A stretch of 64,000 nt of DNA from Alkalimarinus alittae. Its GTDB lineage: Bacteria; Pseudomonadota; Gammaproteobacteria; Pseudomonadales; Oleiphilaceae. Shown one piece after another: positions 17,911 to 29,109 of the stretch; position 1 is the stretch's first letter; every line of letters starts with the position of its first letter. The stretch spans positions 3,392,501-3,456,500 of the forward strand of contig NZ_CP100390.1 in assembly GCF_026016465.1 (NCBI RefSeq), read 5' to 3'. Both the position numbers and the translations under genes were made by a program. The notes under the pieces were generated by a model. That model saw only the letters and a list, made by a program, of their open reading frames with translations, ran no database searches and was not told the origin of the DNA.

Positions 17911-20900
17911 GCATCCCTCAACAACAAGATATGATCGGGCGATTTGCTCAGCATAAAGTTGCGGCTAACCTATTAATGTTCATCATGCTGCTGGCCGGTA
18001 TTATTGGGCTTAGCCGTCTTAACACTCAGTTCTTACCCACCTTCACCTTAGATTATATTACCGTCAGAGTTGTCTGGCCGGGCGCGACAGCCGAAGATAT
18101 TGCCCGTTCGGTCACCACACCACTAGAGCAAGAACTTAAAAACTTAGACTTCGTCAAAGAGATGCGGTCGGTATCAAGCCGAGGCTTTTCAACCATTATT
18201 CTTGAGTACGATGAAGGCAGTGATATGGGCTTGGCACTAGACCAAGTCAAAGAGTTTGTCGGTTTAGTTAGAAACTTACCTTCAGAAGCTGAAGAGCCCA
18301 AAGTCACCAAAGTTGTGCGCAACGAAGATGTCGCGACCCTCATACTGACCACTAATAACTCTCTCGACGAATTACGTCCTCTCGCCTACCAATTTGAAAG
18401 AGAGCTTTTAGCCAAAGGCATTGCAAAAGTTGACTTTACTGGCTTACCAGAACAGGAAATCGCCATCCAGATTCCAAGTCATTCAATCGAGCGATTAAAA
18501 CTCTCGCTCCCTCAAATTGGACGATTAATTAAAGACCAAAGCCAGGATATCCCTGCAGGTACCAGCGGCAAAAATGAAGTCGCCAGAGAGCTTCGAAGCC
18601 TTGAACAGCGGCGTACCGATAAAGGGTTTCAAGCACTCGCCATACTCACCTCTAAAAATACCCAGAAACTCACCCTTGATGATATTGCCGATATCGATCA
18701 GCGATCAAAAGACAACCAAGTCGAAGTATTTTATAAAGGCAACCCTGCAATCTTAATGAAAATAATGCGTACGGAAAATGCCGATACGCTAAAAGCCGCA
18801 GAGATACTGCATCAATGGCTCGATAGTGCAAAACCTAGACTGTCACCCGGTACAGAATTACACGCATTTAACGAAGCCTACGTTCTGGTTGAAGAGCGTA
18901 TAGATTTGCTGTTAAAAAATGGACTGGGCGGTTTAATGCTGGTCATCGGTATATTATTTATATTTCTTAATGGCCGTGTTGCATTCTGGGTTGCGTGGGG
19001 TATTCCTGTCTCATTTATGGGGACACTAGCAGTGCTCTACCTCGCCGGCGGCAGTATCAACATGGTCAGTTTATTTGCGCTGATTATGGCGCTAGGTATC
19101 ATTGTTGATGATGCCATTGTAGTAGGTGAAGACGCCCTTACCCACTACACAACAGGCGAAAGCTCACTTCAGGCAGCTGAAGGGGGAGCTCGAAGGATGT
19201 TTATACCGGTCGTATCCTCTTCCCTTACGACGATTGCGGCTTTTTTACCATTAATGATGGTGAGTGGCATTATTGGAAACATCCTCAGTGCAATTCCTCT
19301 AGTTATAATCTGCGTTATTATCGCCTCATTAATTGAAAGTTTTTTAATCTTACCTGGCCATTTAAGGCATAGCTTTCATAATAGCCACCATAAAGCTCCA
19401 GGGCCTTTTCGCGTTAAACTGGATGATGCCTTTACTCGATTCAGAGACCTTCGATTTCGCCCGCTAGTAACTACGGCGATGGAAAACCGCCTCACTACAG
19501 TATTACTGGCCATATGTGCGCTTGCCTTAGCCATATCACTCATCGCCAGTGGCCGAATTCAATTTACCTTTTTCCCGTCGCCTGATAACAAAGTATTAAT
19601 CGCCAGTGTGAAATTTGCAGCAGGCACACCACCCGAAAAAGTCCGCGCCTTTGGCTTGGAAATGGAAAAACAACTGCAAAATACCAACCAAGCATTAAAG
19701 TCAGACACCGACATCCTGATGCACAGCGTGCTAAGGATAAACACAGCCACATTTGATGGCGGCATGAATTATTCGTCAGGCGATCAGTATGCCTCTGTTC
19801 AAGCAGAACTAACCTCCCCCGACCTTCGAGAAGTGACAAATACCGAATTTGTTAATGCTTGGGAATCTGCAATGAATATGCCTGATGGTGTTGAGCAGCT
19901 CAGCGTTACCAGCCCTAAAGGCGGTTCACCAGGAAAAGATATCGATATATTCCTATCAGGAATCCCACCAACAGAACTTAAAGCCGCCGCAGAAGAGGTC
20001 AGCGACAAGCTAAGCCGTTATACGGGCATCAGCAATGTTCAAGATGACCTTCCCTACGGTAAGCAACAATTTATTTACGATCTGACACCCCTCGGAAACG
20101 CGCTAGGTATCACTGTTTCTGATGTTGGCAACCAGTTAAGAGCCGCGTTTGACGGGCAACTGATTCAAATATTTTATGATAATAATGAGGAAGTTGAAGT
20201 CAGAGTGATCTTACCTGATGAAGAGCGAGATAGTTATGCAACGCTTGAAACCTTCCCTATTATCACCCCTAACGGCAGTAGCGCGCCATTAAGCAATATA
20301 GTGAACCTTACTAGCCGCAAAGGATTAGAGCTGCTTAGGCATACAGATGGTCATCTAGGCATCCACATTACCGCCGAGGTGGACACCACAGTGAACAACG
20401 CGAATATTATATTGGAAGAGATGCAGGGTAGTTTTTTTCCTGAGTTATCTGCCAGGTATGGTCTTAGCGTCGACTTGAAAGGGAAAGCCGAAGAACAACG
20501 AGAAACAGGCAGTGATATGAAAAATGGCGCACTCATTGCGCTTGCACTCATTTATCTTATCTTAGCCTGGGTGTTTGGGTCTTATACTTGGCCCTTTGCC
20601 ATTATGGTGGCCATTCCATTTGGTCTCACAGGGGCCGTGTTCGGCCATGCATTGCTGAATATTGACCTTACCATTCTTTCACTGTTTGGCTTTTTCGGGC
20701 TGTCAGGTATTGTGATCAACGATGCCATTATTCTGGTTACCTTTTACCAAGAACTACGCTCAAAAGGACTCGCAATTAAACAAGCCGTTATTGATGCCGC
20801 TTGCCTCAGGCTAAGAGCCGTAATGTTAACATCACTCACGACTATTGCCGGCTTAACACCGTTACTTTTTGAAACTTCACTTCAAGCTCAGTTTCTAATA

Positions 20901-21038
20901 CCTATGGCAGTTAGCATTTCATTTGGCCTTGCTTTCGCGACGCTACTCGTACTGATTGTCATACCCGTCATATTGTCCTTAATCGAAGATGGGAAAATTA
21001 TTTTTCATCGCCATTTTTTGAGTAAAAGCGATATTTAA
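17907..21038 (+). CDS. RND family efflux permease
   Basis: A 1043-residue proton-driven inner-membrane transporter with the duplicated RND layout of a first membrane helix (HKVAANLLMFIMLLAGIIGL), a large periplasmic loop, six helices, and the same again. The TM4 motif LIMALGIIVDDAIVVGED keeps the paired aspartates of the proton relay. The second half shows NGALIALALIYLILAWVFGSY and GLSGIVINDAIILV. It belongs to the general HAE/AcrB-like branch. The permease overlaps the adaptor gene by four bases, and a stem-loop follows its stop. Drug, lipid or other substrate is unknown. Confidence 0.93.
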   Translation: MSIPQQQDMIGRFAQHKVAANLLMFIMLLAGIIGLSRLNTQFLPTFTLDYITVRVVWPGATAEDIARSVTTPLEQELKNLDFVKEMRSVSSRGFSTIILEYDEGSDMGLALDQVKEFVGLVRNLPSEAEEPKVTKVVRNEDVATLILTTNNSLDELRPLAYQFERELLAKGIAKVDFTGLPEQEIAIQIPSHSIERLKLSLPQIGRLIKDQSQDIPAGTSGKNEVARELRSLEQRRTDKGFQALAILTSKNTQKLTLDDIADIDQRSKDNQVEVFYKGNPAILMKIMRTENADTLKAAEILHQWLDSAKPRLSPGTELHAFNEAYVLVEERIDLLLKNGLGGLMLVIGILFIFLNGRVAFWVAWGIPVSFMGTLAVLYLAGGSINMVSLFALIMALGIIVDDAIVVGEDALTHYTTGESSLQAAEGGARRMFIPVVSSSLTTIAAFLPLMMVSGIIGNILSAIPLVIICVIIASLIESFLILPGHLRHSFHNSHHKAPGPFRVKLDDAFTRFRDLRFRPLVTTAMENRLTTVLLAICALALAISLIASGRIQFTFFPSPDNKVLIASVKFAAGTPPEKVRAFGLEMEKQLQNTNQALKSDTDILMHSVLRINTATFDGGMNYSSGDQYASVQAELTSPDLREVTNTEFVNAWESAMNMPDGVEQLSVTSPKGGSPGKDIDIFLSGIPPTELKAAAEEVSDKLSRYTGISNVQDDLPYGKQQFIYDLTPLGNALGITVSDVGNQLRAAFDGQLIQIFYDNNEEVEVRVILPDEERDSYATLETFPIITPNGSSAPLSNIVNLTSRKGLELLRHTDGHLGIHITAEVDTTVNNANIILEEMQGSFFPELSARYGLSVDLKGKAEEQRETGSDMKNGALIALALIYLILAWVFGSYTWPFAIMVAIPFGLTGAVFGHALLNIDLTILSLFGFFGLSGIVINDAIILVTFYQELRSKGLAIKQAVIDAACLRLRAVMLTSLTTIAGLTPLLFETSLQAQFLIPMAVSISFGLAFATLLVLIVIPVILSLIEDGKIIFHRHFLSKSDI

Positions 21039-21066
21039 CCGTATTTTATTCAAAAATAAGCCACTA

Positions 21067-21089
21067 GCGGCACAGGGCTAACGTGCCGC
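21067..21089. terminator. Hairpin after the RND permease
   Basis: GCGGCAC (21067-21073) pairs with GTGCCGC (21083-21089) over a nine-base loop, 28 bases after the stop codon. No T run follows, so termination strength is uncertain. It may mark the last chromosomal feature before the mobile island. Confidence 0.4.
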
Positions 21090-21293
21090 CAACCTCCTCG
21101 TAAAAGCGGCCTATAGAACCTGAAAATCAACAAATATAACAAGTTATCGAGTTACCCACATATTCTAAATGTATAGCGGATTAAAACATAATAATCATAC
21201 TCAAAAGAGTATTTTTAGTGCTTGAATTCTAGTTGATATAAGGTGATACCTATAGCATTATCTATAATAAATATAATTAGAATGTAGGTTGTA

Positions 21294-22312
21294 ATGGTTA
21301 CGCCAGTAAAAGTGAAAGTAAGAGTCATCACTGATAATTCAGGTGTTGAATGCTGGCTTCCTGTTCTAGTTACAGAACATGGTGTTTTAAAACCGTTGTT
21401 GGATTACTTGCTAACCCACAGGCATGACAGAAGTGTGAGTTGGATGACTAAAGTTACACATTCAACTTATCTGCTGATGCAATACATGGAAGCAAACAAG
21501 CATTGCTTCCATGATCCAGTTCAGCTCTTCCAATCATTTACGCTGGCCCTGTATGAAGGAACCATTGGTGATAATGGTCTGGACCCTTCAAATCTTTATT
21601 GGCTCCCCTCAAGAAATAAAACTACCAATGGAGTCATCAACGCTATTTCTGGATTAACAGATTGGCTTAGTGAGAATCATAACGTTAACAATATGAATCC
21701 TTTGCGTGAGGCTGATAGTTTCGAAAAGAGGCTCAATTACGCTGCTTGGTTTAGACGTTCGCATAATGACTTTCTTGGTCACATTAAGGATCGCAGTATT
21801 AGCGATACAGTAAATAAGGTTCGAAGCATTAGCGGCAGACAATTAATGGCGACGTCGAGTGATGCAATTGCATTTTCAGAACCTCTTTTCGGTCGTTTCT
21901 TTCTTGAAGGTATCGGCGGTGCGTCAGATAGAAGAGTCATTGTTAGGAACCAGCTCATTATCTTGATGATGCATTTCACTGGTTGCAGGATCAGTGATTC
22001 ATTGCATTTGTGGGTCCAAGATGTTCACTACGATCATAACGATGAGAAGAAAGGCAATGTGAGGCTATATCACCCTGAAGATGGCCTGGCACCGGATGGA
22101 TGGAAAAGTTCTAAAGGAAGTACAAATAGAGCTGCCTACTTAAGGGAAAAATATGCACTTACTTCCCGTAATCGAATAACTGGCACACAACATGTTGGTT
22201 GGAAGAATAGAATAAGTGACCATAAGGATTTTTTTATACAGCTTCATTGGTTCCCATCAGACGTAGGTAGGCTTTTTCTAAAGTTATGGAACGAATATCT
22301 ATATTATCTGGC
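21294..22312 (+). pseudogene. gmtY: Truncated tyrosine-recombinase gene, probable gmtY of a gamma-mobile-trio
   Basis: About 339 residues remain before the IS3 element at 22313 cuts the gene; the reading continues only 16 bases into the insertion. The fragment holds an N-terminal core-binding-like part and the first catalytic block of a tyrosine recombinase, MMHFTGCRISDSLHLWVQDV, where the Arg of TGCR is catalytic Arg I. The later His-x-x-Arg and Tyr are missing, so no active enzyme is expected. Combined with the gmtX-like gene downstream, it fits the gmtY-gmtZ-gmtX order of gamma-mobile-trio elements, known as mobile islands carrying defence and offence genes. The assignment is from memory of that family, not a search. 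Confidence 0.65.
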
Positions 22313-22341
22313 TGTAGTGGTCAACTAAATCTGGTCACAAG

Positions 22342-23525
<1,184 letters not shown>

Positions 23526-23569
23526 TCTAACACCTCTTATTACGTGACCAAATTCACCGTACCACTACA

Positions 23570-24045
23570 CTTCAGATATTAAACAGACAATGAGTTTGAT
23601 CGAGGCCGACTCTGAATTATGGCAGATCTCAGAAATATGCCTGGATGCAGAAATTTACCCTCAGTTGGAAGACGATATAAGAAAGACACCCGCTCTACAT
23701 AAACGCTCAAATGCTCTCAATACAGCCCTCATAAGAGACGGGTTCGCACCTATTTTTATGCAAATGGATGAGAAAATGCAGATCATCATGGGGAATGCCT
23801 TTATGAGAGCTCTTGCTAACAAGCTATGCCCTGAAAGACATCAATCTGAAGGCATGCGGATCGTCTCTGGACTAATTGAAGCCTCAGAGTCACTTGATAG
23901 CGCAGGCACTATGGATGAAGGGATAACGGCTTTAGAGACTGCGTATGGCTCTCCAATACTTCGTATTTCTGACATGGCGTCAATTAGTGATCGACTTGTC
24001 GAATCGAGGAACAAACAAATAGTGGAAAATAAAGACTATGAGTAA
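23570..24045 (+). pseudogene. gmtZ: C-terminal remnant of a larger gene, probable gmtZ
   Basis: The frame is open from the right end of the IS (SDIKQTMSLIEADS...) with no stop, so the Met at 23590 is an internal residue and the N-terminal part is lost. About 157 residues remain. Helix-rich, with no motif I can name. It ends by overlapping the gmtX start by eight bases. Its place between gmtY and gmtX fits gmtZ of a gamma-mobile-trio, normally a much longer protein, so the IS-linked deletion removed both the end of gmtY and most of gmtZ. Joining the two flanks directly gives an early stop, which agrees with a deletion. Confidence 0.6.
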
Positions 24046-24733
24046 TGATGTCGAATTTACAATTAATCCCTCTACAGTCTTGGCTGATCTGAAGGCCAAT
24101 TCGAATTCTAGAAAGCAGCGCTCTCTCGATATTATTTATCAGATTCTTGAAGGGCAATCTGAAGAGACGAGGCCAGATTATTCTATTGCCAGTATCGGCA
24201 AACTATCACATTCATCAGGTGGCCCTTCAGAGCAATCAATAAGAAACAAAGGCGGATCTGATTATAGAAGGTTAATTGAAGCCTGGGCTGAATCAAAAGG
24301 TACTAATACTAAAAAACCTTCAATATCCAAATCGCGTCTTCCGAATAAAGCTGAGGATTTGCTTAGACGGATAGAAGACCCTGCACTTAGAGCAATCGTG
24401 GGGACAATTATTGCCGAGCGTAATAGATTTATGGCCGAAAATAGACTGCTAAAAGCACAGTGCAACATTACGATAGATTGTAGAAGCGAGGAAATATCTA
24501 CTGTTTCTGATAAAGCTCGAAATCCATTAGAGAGCTTGTTATCTGTGACCGAAATAGAGGCGCTAAGATACGCTGCGTCTCCCAAATTATTAGAAGATAA
24601 CGGTTGGACAACAAGCAAAACAGGGCGTCTAAAAGACGGGAACGGAAAAACTATAATGAAGGTTGGCTTTACTTCAGCAATTGCCAAGTTAGTCGACAAA
24701 ATAGACAGCGCCGACGCTATATTGCAGGGTTAG
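24038..24733 (+). CDS. gmtX: Gamma-mobile-trio protein GmtX-like
   Basis: A 231-residue protein. The N-terminal part reads ADLKANSNSRKQRSLDIIYQ then YSIASIGKLSHSSGGPSEQ and SIRNKGGSDYRRLIEAWA, a pattern I recognise from GmtX, the third member of gamma-mobile-trio elements; it looks like a helix-turn-helix DNA-binding region. A short helix at about 120-140 (EDPALRAIVGTIIAERNRFMAE) may be coiled coil. The start ATG overlaps the gmtZ remnant, as in an operon. Its own reading frame is intact. GmtX role in transposition is not known to me. A 10-bp hairpin overlaps its stop codon. Confidence 0.7.
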   Translation: MSNDVEFTINPSTVLADLKANSNSRKQRSLDIIYQILEGQSEETRPDYSIASIGKLSHSSGGPSEQSIRNKGGSDYRRLIEAWAESKGTNTKKPSISKSRLPNKAEDLLRRIEDPALRAIVGTIIAERNRFMAENRLLKAQCNITIDCRSEEISTVSDKARNPLESLLSVTEIEALRYAASPKLLEDNGWTTSKTGRLKDGNGKTIMKVGFTSAIAKLVDKIDSADAILQG

Positions 24734-24744
24734 CGTCGGCCTTA
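24710..24744 (+). terminator. Hairpin overlapping the gmtX stop codon
   Basis: GCCGACGCTA (24710-24719) pairs perfectly with TAGCGTCGGC (24731-24740) across an 11-base loop, followed by CTTATT. The right arm contains the TAG stop of gmtX. Probably an intrinsic terminator for the trio operon, though the T run is short. Confidence 0.6.
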
Positions 24745-25056
24745 TTGGTCTGATGTTAATAACTCGAAATGTGAGGCGTGATGTCTCTTTCCCGCTTGAA
24801 GCTGACCTAAAGTCATGGGTTAAGTCCCATTAACTTTGGCGTCTTAGCTGACACGTAAACATGGCTAAAAAGTCCGCAAAGTAGACGCTCAGCTTTTATA
24901 GCGAAGCATAGATAATCAGGTCAATATAGGCCTAATCAGTTACATCTGGAATGTGAGAGAAGCAGACATAAAGTCAGTACCAAATTACAGAGGTATTTTT
25001 CATTACAAATGAAAGTGATGGGGCTGGCAACTGACAGCCAATTCAATATATTATCC
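24745..25056. other. Gap between gmtX terminator and cargo lipoprotein gene
   Basis: About 310 bases between two convergent genes. I see no convincing reading frame. It contains an imperfect inverted repeat near 24808-24842 around ATGGG/CCCAT with AAAGT/ACTTT flanks, of unknown meaning. Confidence 0.45.
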
Positions 25057-26607
25057 CTATTTACCATCAAACATATTTTCAAAATTCGGATCGGTTTGTT
25101 TCTTACATGACTGCCTTGCGACATCAACTTCTTTCGCTTCTTGTTCCAAATCTTCTAGATAACGCGAATTGACAATAACTTCAGGTATACGCAAAGAGCC
25201 AGCTGAATACTTGCCGGAAAAGCCCGTTAATTTTGATCTACCCATCTTTTCAACGGTGTTCTTTGTGGACATCAAGCTACGTCCTTCACAATGAAAATGG
25301 CTACCGACACAACTGCATTTTCGTTGTGCGCTATGTGAACCAATTTGACCATTTGCAACTAATAAAAGGGTCTCCGGATTAATATCACCAACAACGGTAG
25401 TTCCTGGACTGTAGGAACCATAAACGACTGCTCTAATATCAACATCGAAAGGATTGGAGATATGCCATTGAATAGAACTGTAAGAGCCTAAAAACAATAC
25501 AATTTGTTTTGAGGTTTTTTCCATATTCAAAACAACTGACAGGTCTTTCTTATCACTCTCATATAAACCCGCATAGTATATTTCATAGTCACCAAGCAAG
25601 TTCGATTTCAAACGCTGTTCAATTTCTGCCGGCGTAAGTTTTTCCACTTGATCGATAAACGATACCGAAAACTCAGTTGTATGCCAATTATTCACATATT
25701 CAACTTCTACGAGATGATTCCCTTCTGCAAGGGTCAGCAATATTTCCTTATCTGACCCGCCCTCATACACTATTCGACCATCAATAATCAGTCTTGTTTT
25801 CGCCCAGCTTTGACTAATGGCGATCTGCTTCGTTTCACTTTTATCAAGCTTTACTGTGCCGACCCAATATGCCCCGAAGTCTTGTGATCTGATATTCTGG
25901 AATTTATTGTAGATATAGTTAATTTTCACGCCATCAACTAGCTCTCGGGCAATTACCTGGGTCGGTTCACTGGTATCGAAATAATATGCCCTAAACCCTT
26001 TTGATGGGATGTCATTATTAGGGTTAAACTTGTCTCCCCAGGTCCTGTTGGCTTGTGGAAAATCATCGATTACTTTTATCTGTTTTTTACTTGTTGAGCT
26101 ATTTTTCCCTGTGCTTCGATGGAGGTTGGATAAGGCTTCGCTCTTGTAGGCTGTATCTGCTGCTTTACAGTTAAGCTGATAGCCGTAGTTAAATAACGCC
26201 CTGTCATAACTGCATAGCGATAGGTATTTAGCAGAGTCTGAGACATCTTTGGGTTCTATTGTATTGAGATTCTCGGGGTACGCCCCGTTTGCTTCGAAGA
26301 ACGCCTCAATAGCTTGGTAAACTTTCCTGGAAAATTGACCTCTATTTGCCCTTTTTGCTAGCACAGGATTGTATTTCGCTTTATATTTTTGTTTTCGCTG
26401 TGAGCGCTCTTTAATTGACTCAGTCGCTACGGACGTTTCCAAATAGTTTGTTTCAATCAACTCAAACTTTCGTTCAGCGAAGGTGATTTCTCCTTCGTCC
26501 CAGTCTTTTATCGCTTGGTTTAGAAGCAAGCGTGCTTGTTTTTCTGAGTTGTCGCACCCTTGAAGAAAAGTGATAGTTAAGAATATGATGAGTATTTTTG
26601 TTCGCAC
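25057..26607 (-). CDS. Large lipoprotein of unknown function, island cargo candidate
   Basis: A 516-residue lipoprotein with a signal peptide and lipobox LQGC (Cys18). Residues about 20-60 look like a tetratricopeptide-type helical pair (ARLLLNQAIKDWDEGEITFAERKF). About 85-130 resemble the globular part of pseudopilin-like proteins (YQAIEAFFEANGAYPENL ... CSYDRALFNYGYQL). About 195-300 read like a PA14-type beta domain (FRAYYFDTSE, FGAYWVGTVKL, TRLIIDGRIVYEGG, GNHLVEVEYVNNWH). The C-terminal part has CSCVGSHFHCEG, a possible metal or disulphide cluster. I do not recognise the full-length family. It is the only sizeable gene between gmtX and the conserved DUF445 gene, hence cargo by position. 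Confidence 0.6.
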   Translation of the reverse strand: MRTKILIIFLTITFLQGCDNSEKQARLLLNQAIKDWDEGEITFAERKFELIETNYLETSVATESIKERSQRKQKYKAKYNPVLAKRANRGQFSRKVYQAIEAFFEANGAYPENLNTIEPKDVSDSAKYLSLCSYDRALFNYGYQLNCKAADTAYKSEALSNLHRSTGKNSSTSKKQIKVIDDFPQANRTWGDKFNPNNDIPSKGFRAYYFDTSEPTQVIARELVDGVKINYIYNKFQNIRSQDFGAYWVGTVKLDKSETKQIAISQSWAKTRLIIDGRIVYEGGSDKEILLTLAEGNHLVEVEYVNNWHTTEFSVSFIDQVEKLTPAEIEQRLKSNLLGDYEIYYAGLYESDKKDLSVVLNMEKTSKQIVLFLGSYSSIQWHISNPFDVDIRAVVYGSYSPGTTVVGDINPETLLLVANGQIGSHSAQRKCSCVGSHFHCEGRSLMSTKNTVEKMGRSKLTGFSGKYSAGSLRIPEVIVNSRYLEDLEQEAKEVDVARQSCKKQTDPNFENMFDGK

Positions 26608-27715
26608 TGTCTAACTTCCTATGTCTCGTAAAGTCCATCTAGAAAATAAGTTGCCTTAATAATTGGGGGCAGAGTAACATTTTTAAGCCTAATTATCCTT
26701 TCTTAAGGTACCTCTGTTACTGCTTAAAAGCATACCATAGAGATTAAGAAAATATTGCCAGACTAGAAATGTTCCATATGTCCGCTTTCCACCAATTTGA
26801 GATATAACGAGAAAGTTCAAAACTAGAAATATCTGGCCAAACCTGCAGCAAGCGCCAGTGTCTTGAACTGGCACTTTTCTGTCCCATGATTTAGTCCGCT
26901 CTTCTTTCATTGCTGAAGTCACCGGCGACGTGCTTTACGACAAGAAATTTGTAGTTTGAGTCGACTTTCCGCCAAAGGAAAGGCCCTCTTTGTTTTATAT
27001 TTCTGAAAAGCTGCGTCTCAAATTATTAAGTTACCCACAGATTCTGTTAGTAAGGTTGTGCATAACTAACAATCATTAGTTCCGGCTCTAGAAAATAAGT
27101 AACCTCCAGGCAGGCTGATCATTTAATATGCAGCTTAGAGTAATGAAATTAGTACATTAAATAGTTATATAATATTTAATGGGAATGTCTAAACGCCATA
27201 TATTAAGGGTCATATATAGATATAATTATATATATTGCTATAGAGAGATAATATGTGGATAACTCTGTTAATAAATTTTGGGAAACTGTCGCTTAGCCTT
27301 GTCTTATATGGGGTTGTGTCAAATTGGCCGAAAAATAGACCGAGACGTTTAAGATATAAAAATCAACAGGTTATAAATGTCAACATTGAAAAATGACATT
27401 TAATCACTTTTTTAAAGATGGATATTTATCTCGTATTGTCAACTGTGAGTATCATTTTATTTTATCGATAAATGTAACCTTTAAAAGTGCACAAAATGTG
27501 AGCTAATCCGTGTTTTGTTACAAATTGTATCAGCTTGCCTTTCCAATCGATTTTCCATAGATATAATACATACGTGCCAAAAATGTTCACTTTTAAACAT
27601 TAGTTAAATTATTTCGAATAAACTTATCTAGCCTATGCTAGATACCCTACATATAACTCCAAGATTAAATGCAACTACGTCATTTTCTTTTGCATTTAAG
27701 AGGCTAGATAAACTG
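26608..27715. other. Long AT-rich region with no convincing gene
   Basis: About 1.1 kb between the cargo lipoprotein and the DUF445 gene. Short frames occur but lack family resemblance or good starts. Visible structure: a hairpin at about 26850-26876 (AGCGCCAGT pairing with ACTGGCACT, then TTTTCT); a copy of AGTTACCCACA-ATTCT at 27029-27045 that matches 21150-21166; an inverted near-copy at 27250-27265 that contains the exact DnaA-box sequence TGTGGATAA at 27254-27262. It probably includes the right end of the island plus the promoter of the next gene. Confidence 0.5.
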
Positions 27716-28936
27716 ATGATGGACTTATTACAAAACCCTGAATTTTGGAAGTACATAAGTATTCCGTTTATTGCAGGGCTTATTGGGTGGTCGACCAATT
27801 GGCTTGCCATCAAACTCACTTTCTTGCCGCTAGAATTTGTCGGTATCCGCCCGTTTTTTGGCTGGCAAGGCATCATCCCCTCTAAAGCACGAAAGATGGC
27901 AGCCATCAGTGTTGACGCCACTATTTCTAAAATTGGCACGGTTAGTGAAATTTTCGGTCAAATTGATCCGAACGTACTCGCGTCTCATATCATAGAAACG
28001 GTCGAGCCTAGAGTTGAAGAATACGTTGATGAATTAATGCTTAGAGAGCACGCGACGTTTTGGGAAAATCTACCCACCCCTATGCGTCAGATGGTCTATG
28101 ATCGCGTGAGTAAGAGCGCCCCGGAGCTTGTAGACAACCTAGTCGAAGACCTTGCCAATAATATAGAGGAACTTTTAGACATCAAAGGGATGGTAATCAA
28201 TCAACTAGCCGAAGATAAAGTGCTGCTTAATCGGATATTTTTAGAGTGTGGCGACAAAGAGTTTCGCTTCATCATCAACTCAGGCGCATGGCTTGGTTTC
28301 TTCTTTGGCCTTATACAAATGGTGGTCTGGTACTTCTTTAAGAACTGGTGGATTCTACCTGTTGCAGGTCTTATCGTCGGCTACGCCACTAACTGGATTG
28401 CGCTCAATGTTATTTTTCGCCCTTTAAACCCAATTAAAATAATGGGTATCGAACTTCAAGGTCTGTTTTTGAAACGGCAAAAAGCAGTTGCTCAATCTTT
28501 TTGTAGCATTATCACTCATGAAATACTCACTATCGGCAATATTATCAACGCAGTAATGAACGGCCCTAATGCAGACAGGGCTAAAAACATGGTTAAAAAG
28601 CACATTAAACCCATTGTTGACGATACCGCCGGTTTATCAAAGCCACTAACCCAAATCGCCTTTGGCCCAAAAGGCTTTGCTCACCTCAAGCATCAGGTAG
28701 GTGAAAAGGCGATCGACATATCCGCGAGCGCTTTTACTGACCCAGTCTTTAATAACGAAAGAGCCGAGGTAGTTGAGCAGATCATGCGAGAGCGCATGGA
28801 AAACTTAACATCAGAGGAGTTCCAAGATCTTCTCAGGCCTTGCTTTCAAGAGGATGAGGTAAAGCTTATTCTTATCGGTGCCGCACTAGGCTTTGGTGCA
28901 GGTGTCGCCCAATTAATATTTGTCTTTAGTGCTTAA
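27716..28936 (+). CDS. DUF445 family membrane protein
   Basis: A 406-residue protein of the DUF445 family, conserved in bacteria with no established function. Two copies of the family signature are seen: GLIGWSTNWLAIKLTFLPLEF with GWQGIIPSKARKMA near the N-terminus, and GYATNWIALNVIFRPLNP with GLFLKRQKAVAQSF at about 225-265. Hydrophobic segments occur near residues 12-30, 185-225 and at the very C-terminus (LILIGAALGFGAGVAQLIF), so it is an inner-membrane protein with a large cytoplasmic helical part. The start at ATG 27716 fits the family N-terminus; ATG 27719 is equally possible, and the frame is open to 27635. Confidence 0.85.
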   Translation: MMDLLQNPEFWKYISIPFIAGLIGWSTNWLAIKLTFLPLEFVGIRPFFGWQGIIPSKARKMAAISVDATISKIGTVSEIFGQIDPNVLASHIIETVEPRVEEYVDELMLREHATFWENLPTPMRQMVYDRVSKSAPELVDNLVEDLANNIEELLDIKGMVINQLAEDKVLLNRIFLECGDKEFRFIINSGAWLGFFFGLIQMVVWYFFKNWWILPVAGLIVGYATNWIALNVIFRPLNPIKIMGIELQGLFLKRQKAVAQSFCSIITHEILTIGNIINAVMNGPNADRAKNMVKKHIKPIVDDTAGLSKPLTQIAFGPKGFAHLKHQVGEKAIDISASAFTDPVFNNERAEVVEQIMRERMENLTSEEFQDLLRPCFQEDEVKLILIGAALGFGAGVAQLIFVFSA

Positions 28937-28977
28937 TCATTAGTAAATAACTTTAAATACAACAAGATAATAAGTTT

Positions 28978-28995
28978 TTATAAAAATTTTTATAA
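28978..28995. repeat. AT palindrome after the DUF445 gene
   Basis: TTATAAAAATTTTTATAA is an 18-base perfect palindrome 42 bases after the stop codon. Its T runs would make it a weak bidirectional transcription end or a bent-DNA site; it could also be chance in AT-rich DNA. Confidence 0.3.
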
Positions 28996-29109
28996 GTTTT
29001 TGACTTATATGTATTGATGTACTTAACTTTTATATGAAATGTTAAATTTTGTTATATTTTATTTATTTTGTTAACGCATGATTAATCTGGTTATATCCAG
29101 GAGACAGAA

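Noticed and set aside
24808-24842. Imperfect inverted repeat as a possible attC-like site
   Set aside because: Only about 10 of 14 positions pair, it lacks the attC core sites, and no integron integrase is present.
26689-26922. 77-codon open frame on the minus strand in the long gap
   Set aside because: No ribosome site, no family resemblance, and it runs through a hairpin; likely chance.
27254-27262. DnaA-box sequence as sign of a replication origin
   Set aside because: A single box with no cluster, no dnaA/dnaN/parAB and no iterons; chance or part of the island-end motif.
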